Of a DNA stretch of 64,000 nt, positions 58,557 to 64,000 are shown piece by piece. The notes beneath the pieces were generated by a model, which saw nothing but the letters and a program-made list of their open reading frames with translations, did no database searches and was not told where the DNA came from. The DNA is from Macquaria australasica (taxonomy: Eukaryota > Chordata > Actinopteri > Centrarchiformes > Percichthyidae): NCBI GenBank assembly GCA_005408345.1, contig SEMN01000334.1, positions 1 to 64,000 on the forward strand. The letters run 5' to 3'. The position numbers and the translations under genes were made by a program. Within the stretch, counting starts at the first letter, position 1; the number at the start of each line of letters is the position of its first letter.

Positions 58557-59902
58557 CTACACTGCATATTAGCAATGATCAGCATTTAATTTATGTAAGA
58601 GCCCCTATTTTCTAGGCTGTCTGCTCTGATAAAAGCAGTAAAAGTGCATAGTAGTGATTTGAGGAGTCCTGTCTGTTTAACCCTGCAGGGACCAGAGAGC
58701 ACCCATGTTGTTACAGTATGGTGTTCTGTCCTGTAGTCCTCTCGGTGGGACTCTGTCCCCCCAACACTAAGGCGGCAAAAACGCAGATTTTCCCATTCAT
58801 TTGAACCGTGGTACTGCGTTCAGGCTGTAGTGTTGGGGGCTGCAGGGGGTGCTGCAAAAAAGTTGAAACGGAGTGTGTGTCAGCTGTGTCAGCTGTTGTA
58901 GACAGATGTGTAGCTTAGAGAATATCTGTGCATAGGATCAGTCATAATGTGTCCTGTCAGCTTAATGGTCAGGTTTTGATGTAACATTGAATGTCAAAAC
59001 ATTTGATCTTTTATCAGGAATTGCCACAGTAGAATTATCACCTGTAAAATTATATGCCATCAAATGTTTTAGCCAGCAATAAAAATGTAGAAAGGTTGAC
59101 AACTTATTCTTGACCTTGGAAACTGCGAGATAGAACTGTCAACCTCAGCTGTGAAACCAACATGGACAAGAAGTGCTGCAGGTAGTCAGAATCATGGAAA
59201 GTCTACAGTTCTATGATAAGTGAGCAAACTACATCTGCTGCTGAAGACTGTGTGAAATGGTCGCAAGCTCCAGAACAAGTGGCAAGTGGATTTAGAGTTG
59301 AGATTGTTTTGTCAACAATCTTCATGAAGCTTGAAATGTTTTTATTGTGACTGTCTCACGTGTTAAGTCAACTCTATGATAAGCTGCAGTTTGTGGAGTT
59401 TATATAGAAATATAAAGGTATTATGTATATCTGCAGGAGCTCTGCACTAGATGCATACAGCAACTGTCAAAAGGTGAGGTAAGACTGAAATTCGGACCTC
59501 ATTCATTTCAGCCAAGAAGAAGGGCAAGATGGATTTGCTTCCAGCTGAAAACTAATCCCAGTCCTTTCACTTTGCACAGAGTTTGATCAGAGAGAATTTG
59601 ACAGGCAAAGTCAATTAACAGAGAAAGGCCAGGCAAAAATGTACTTGTGCGCTGTGGCAAAAAGGAAATAGCATGGACAGGTTTGTAAACATAAACTGTA
59701 AGAGGCAAACAAACAACATCATTTCAAAAGTCAAAATGATACAGCTTCTTATCACTTAAATGTCATCAAACCTCTATCAGTTTTAAGAATGCCACTATGC
59801 ATGCTCCCAGTTTGCTTCATTTCCCCGACTTCCTGCTATCTCCTCGCTAGAGGAAAGACTTTAAACCCCAAATCGCTGACTTTGTCCTCTGACTAGCGCC
59901 AG

Positions 59903-60330
59903 GTGGCAGGCAGAGTTGAACTGGGAAGAAATTCTCAAGAGAGTTTGTTCTACGTCTTCGTGTGCTCGTCTGACTTTGATTCAGTTCAAGGTTTACATGG
60001 ATTACATTTTACAAAAAGCAGACTGAGCAAGCTGGTTGCTCTTTCTCCTTCAAATCCCACCCATATCTTTTATTCTTGCCCAAAGATAACACGGTTTTGG
60101 TTCTTTTTTAGGACAACATTGTCTAAAGTTCTTAATATTATCCTGAATCCGACTACATTTATTGTCATTTTTGGTGTGGCTGAAGATTCAGTTTTACTAA
60201 AAAAAAAAGATATTGTGGCTTTTGCATTACTCCTCCACTGAAAGTGTCCAAATTCACCCTCAAACTCTTCTTGCCTAGAGGATTTGATTAGAAAAAATTA
60301 GATCTACTGATAACTTCTATGAAAGATTAT
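59903..60330 (+). pseudogene. L1/Tx1-like ORF2 C-terminal fragment
   Basis: The plus-strand frame contains SNPTHIFYSCPKITRFWFFF and TTFIVIFGVAEDSVLLKKKD, matching the last 100 residues of fish L1/Tx1 ORF2. After a stop, similarity continues weakly to about 60330. 5'-truncated and broken. Confidence 0.7.
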
Positions 60331-60339
60331 GGCCATCTC

Positions 60340-63300
60340 TGCCGTAAGTGATCCCTCCCCAGCCCAGGCAAAGTGGAGGGAGCGAGCAGGCTGAATAGGT
60401 CATGAGAACTTCAACAGGACATTCTTAGAGGGGCATCTCAGCGACACTGGAGGGTGAGTGCACAGGAGTGCTGTGTCTGTATTCAAGGTGGCTGAGTGAA
60501 AAAGGGAGGCAAGTGCTGGGTGCCCTGCATGTTACCACCTGATTGGGCAGGAGTGCATCCTGTCTCAGGGTGCTGAGGCAGAGCCTTGATGGGGTAAACC
60601 ATGAAGCCCATTAGAGGACAAAGCACGTACGAAATAGAACTATTACAGCATACACAGGTTCAGTCCAAGATGTTCAGTGTGTGGTAGGTGGCACAAACAA
60701 AACAAGAAGCAATGGAGCAAATGGAGATGAGACAATGTCAGTAGTGTCAGCCTCATTTACACAATGCTGCTGTGAAATTTCACTTCAGAAAGAGAGAGAG
60801 AGTTGTGTCCTTGAAAGGCTTTTGGAAGGTCACACTGGAGTTATATAACCTTTGCTTCAAACAATCTCATGTTTGTGTCTAAAGCTTTTCAGCAGATGAA
60901 ACTCCTGCAGTCTGTCGTTATCTGCAGCATAAATGTCATTTTATTTCCATTTAGTTTTGCACGCAGCTCTCTAAACGTCTTCCAGCTGCTGTGTGGTTGT
61001 CCTTAAGGCAGACCTGTGGGTAAACAGTCAAAGGACTTCACGTTCCACACATCCAACAATGTTCCACAGAGGGGAGGCTCCACCCACTGTCACATATTGA
61101 ACCACAGTAACACCGCCGTCCTCAGATATGCTGTTTATATCCACACTTCACAGGTCACATGACAGCCTTTGTGTTGTGTAATGTGTTTTCCTCCTGTACA
61201 CTCAGAGAGACAGAGGTGCAGCTGTTTGTGTTTCTGCATGTCTGCAAAGTGCTGAGACTTTATCACCATGTTGAACTGGAAACACAGTATAAAGAAACAT
61301 CACATACATGCACCTCAACATGAGGGAAAAAATGTATCAAGAGCCATTACATCAAAGTGCAAAACAAGCAGAAGGACAAGACACAACTTTATTTGAATGC
61401 CAACCTGTTTTAATGGACACTATATATCCCACCTAAATATGCAGGGGAAATAAAATGACAGAAATGACAGAAATTAATTGTTGTGGGAACAGTCTGACAT
61501 TTTGAAAGTCACACTTGCTTCTTGTCATTCTATTGGAGACTCCCCTGAGGCAGTGAATGTGAACGTCTGTCTATATGTGTCAGCCCTGTAATAAACTGGT
61601 GACCTGTAAAGGTGTACCCTGCCTCTTGCCCAGTCAGTGCTGAAATAGGCTCCATAACTAGGAGCTACATGAGTGGGTATAAATGATATTGAAAAACTCA
61701 TGGGAGCAAACACTTGAATGATAAGGCCCAGGGTGAAAATACAACTGCTGTTTCTAACTCTCCAAAAGAGGAAAGACTACAAAACATACAACACACAAAA
61801 ATCAATGTTTGTCATATTTCATAATGAACATTCTCTACTTCAGCAATAATGACCAAACAATGGTAAAGGTTTATGGTCTGTTTATTGTGGTGTGACTGCT
61901 TTTCTCTGCAGTATGTGGAGTTGACATGCTGGGGACAGATGATGAACTAGATTCTGATGAGTGTCCAGCTGGATGCAGCTTTGGAAACACCACCAAGCTG
62001 GCTCAAAAATTGATAAACTGAAAAGAACAAACACAAGATATCTCTATGTTCCTTCACACCTTCAGAAAGCTGTGCGAGTAAAGCCCAAATGGAAACTCAG
62101 TGATAGGAAACCACAAGAAGCTGTATTGCTCAATCCTACCACCTAGAGGTTGGTGTAGGATGAGCAAGCATTGTTTTGCCAACCCTTGTTAACAAGCTCA
62201 AGAATGAACTTTGAAACTCAACTTTCAAAATTATTTTAAAGTTATTAACTTCGGCAAGTTAGGAGCAAGTCCTGTTCACCATTTTCACCTGAAATAAATG
62301 TGGAACCTGATTCTGTTTAGAGCTTGAGAGTGTACTCACTGTACTTTCATAAAGTTGGAGGACTCACATGCGACAAAAACAATGGTATAAATCTATGCAG
62401 CAGAGGTGAAGATATCCTGACTTTTAGTATGGGTCAAGCTCCAAAAACACTGGATCCTACATTTTCCACAATGCAACCAATAACATCTTTCATTAGAACC
62501 CACTGCCTCCTCAATGCCAACTTCTTTCAAACTTAACCTCTAGTTTATAACTCAGGTTTTCTGTTGATATAATCAGGGTTAATTTCTCAGACTTGACAAA
62601 ACTTCTCCAAAGCCACAGAAGACATTTCACAGGCACTTTGTGTGCAAAATCTGTGGAGTGCCCCTTTAATTAGAATGAGAATCAAGTCAGGTTTATGCTG
62701 ATTTAGGGGGAGACTGCTAGATTAGTGCAGCTCCAGCAAAAGTTAAAGTTAAAAAGAAATTAAGCCGTACCACTTCTGTGTTATTTACAGGAAAATGTAG
62801 ACTCAGTTGTTTTAGGGTCACTTAGCTCAAACTAATGCAGTCCAATTCAACAGCCCAGCATTAAATCCTCCCTTCATGAAGGTTCTGATGTTTAGTTTGG
62901 ATTAAACTGTTTGAGCGGTGATCCAACTTTATAGTCATTTTGGAGGCTGTAGTTTGTGCTGCTGTTGAACTGTATTGTTATACTGTATTGTTACACTTGT
63001 TTCCAATATTAAGTCCACCACATTTACACCAATGACAGTAGACCGAAGCAGATAGATGAAGGTGTGTGAACTCCAGCACCCTGGAACAGTTAAATAAGTG
63101 ACATTATGAAATAAATATTTGTTTGAGACAACTTGACAGTGTAATGAGACACATTAAAGTTTGAAACACTGTCCAGTGTTCCTGACAGAACAGAGTGTCT
63201 GTCTTCCAGTCCTATCACACAAAGGTTAACGAAGTCACGCTTGGAAGCAAATTGTTTCAACCTTTATTAAACATAGCTTGCAAGAGATAAATATTACAAA

Positions 63301-64000
63301 GTTATTTCCTCCAAAATTAGCTTATTTTTTCAATCAATGCATAATTGTCAATCAACTGGCAGTATTCAAACAGCATTATTTTCTTTTACTTTTTTGAAGA
63401 CCGTTAAATATCAAGTATGTGCAAAAGGTCAGGATTGATGTAAGCAAAACAAAATGGACTTCAATTAGTCTCCGACTGATTTCATCATCTGTTTCTGCTT
63501 CCACAGATGTTTATTTCAACATTGTCAACATTATGCAAAAAGAAACGCTTCTACAGGTAAATTGAAAATTGATAAAACTGATTTTGCAATTAAATGTTTC
63601 CCTGCATTAGCAACAACAACTAATAGAAGATAAAACCAAACAGTAGAGGACCATACAGGTTGTATGCTGGTGTTGGCAGGAAAAGTGATCACTGATTCAG
63701 GGTCAGCTCTTCTCAGGTCAAGCAGCAGCTATGGCCATTTAACAAAAAAACATTGTATAAAGTCAGACCAGGGTTCCACTAATGAAAGATTATACATGGA
63801 TAGAATATTTGCCAAACTTCGGTATAAAATTTACCATTTCTATGCCAAAAATCCCAAGTGTTACCTCCAGAAATACCTTTTTAGTGGACAGGCCTTAGAA
63901 ACAGCATGGTGACCTCCTGAAACTCAGGTTAGGATCATATCAGTGTTTTTTGTGTGTTTAAACCCATTTACTGCAAATCATGAAATCATGACTGACCATT
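60340..64000. other. Gene-free right end
   Basis: No host exon recognised on either strand. The only repeat identified is the dispersed one at 62.4 kb. The frames present are short and show no family resemblance. Confidence 0.5.
62408..62672. repeat. Dispersed repeat with GGGTCAAGCTCCAAAAACACTG, copy 3
   Basis: Same diagnostic block as at 11.2 and 21.1 kb, here ending TGGAGTGCCCCTTTAA. Confidence 0.6.

Overview
This is a piece of nuclear genome from a bony fish, most likely a teleost. Genes are split into short exons by GT-AG introns, vertebrate orthologues are recognisable at residue level, CA/GT/TA microsatellites are frequent, and the space between genes is filled with fish-type mobile elements (LINE 3' ends with ACTGAATTGAATTG tails, Rex3/RTE-like and L1/Tx1-like fragments, hAT and TTAA-type MITEs, a gypsy element). 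No prokaryotic, viral or organellar genes were seen.

Four protein-coding genes can be read. (1) 2.5-2.7 kb, minus: one exon with the first 79 codons of a Smad4-type co-Smad; the rest lies off the left edge, and a GC-rich, CCAAT-containing block at 13.6-13.9 kb could be its promoter. (2) 15.8-17.6 kb, minus: a complete four-exon snapin (129 aa). (3) 19.0-22.9 kb, plus: a complete chtop coding sequence (five coding exons, 246 aa), divergent from snapin. (4) 40.8-44.2 kb, plus: a complete txnip-type alpha-arrestin (six exons, 396 aa) with a carbohydrate response element, CCAAT boxes and a TATA box upstream.

Between chtop and txnip (26.1-35.8 kb, plus) lies what I read as a non-coding small nucleolar RNA host gene. 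It has a TATA box, a pyrimidine-rich 5'TOP-like start, about nine short exons without a shared reading frame, and introns holding at least five H/ACA-like RNAs and one C/D-like RNA. Two of the H/ACA types occur twice because an snoRNA-exon-snoRNA block was duplicated in tandem; each copy later took a different transposon. This is the most interesting object in the window.

The remainder is repeats. 5.9-9.8 kb holds a broken LINE and a decayed two-gene DNA transposon (THAP gene facing a SWIM/YqaJ-nuclease gene). 24.3-25.4 kb is a 1.1 kb fold-back element just 3' of chtop. 51.3-56.9 kb holds a gypsy element lacking reverse transcriptase and bracketed by an inverted 20-bp repeat. 57.8-58.3 kb is a 31-bp minisatellite. 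From about 45.2 kb to the right end no host gene was recognised.
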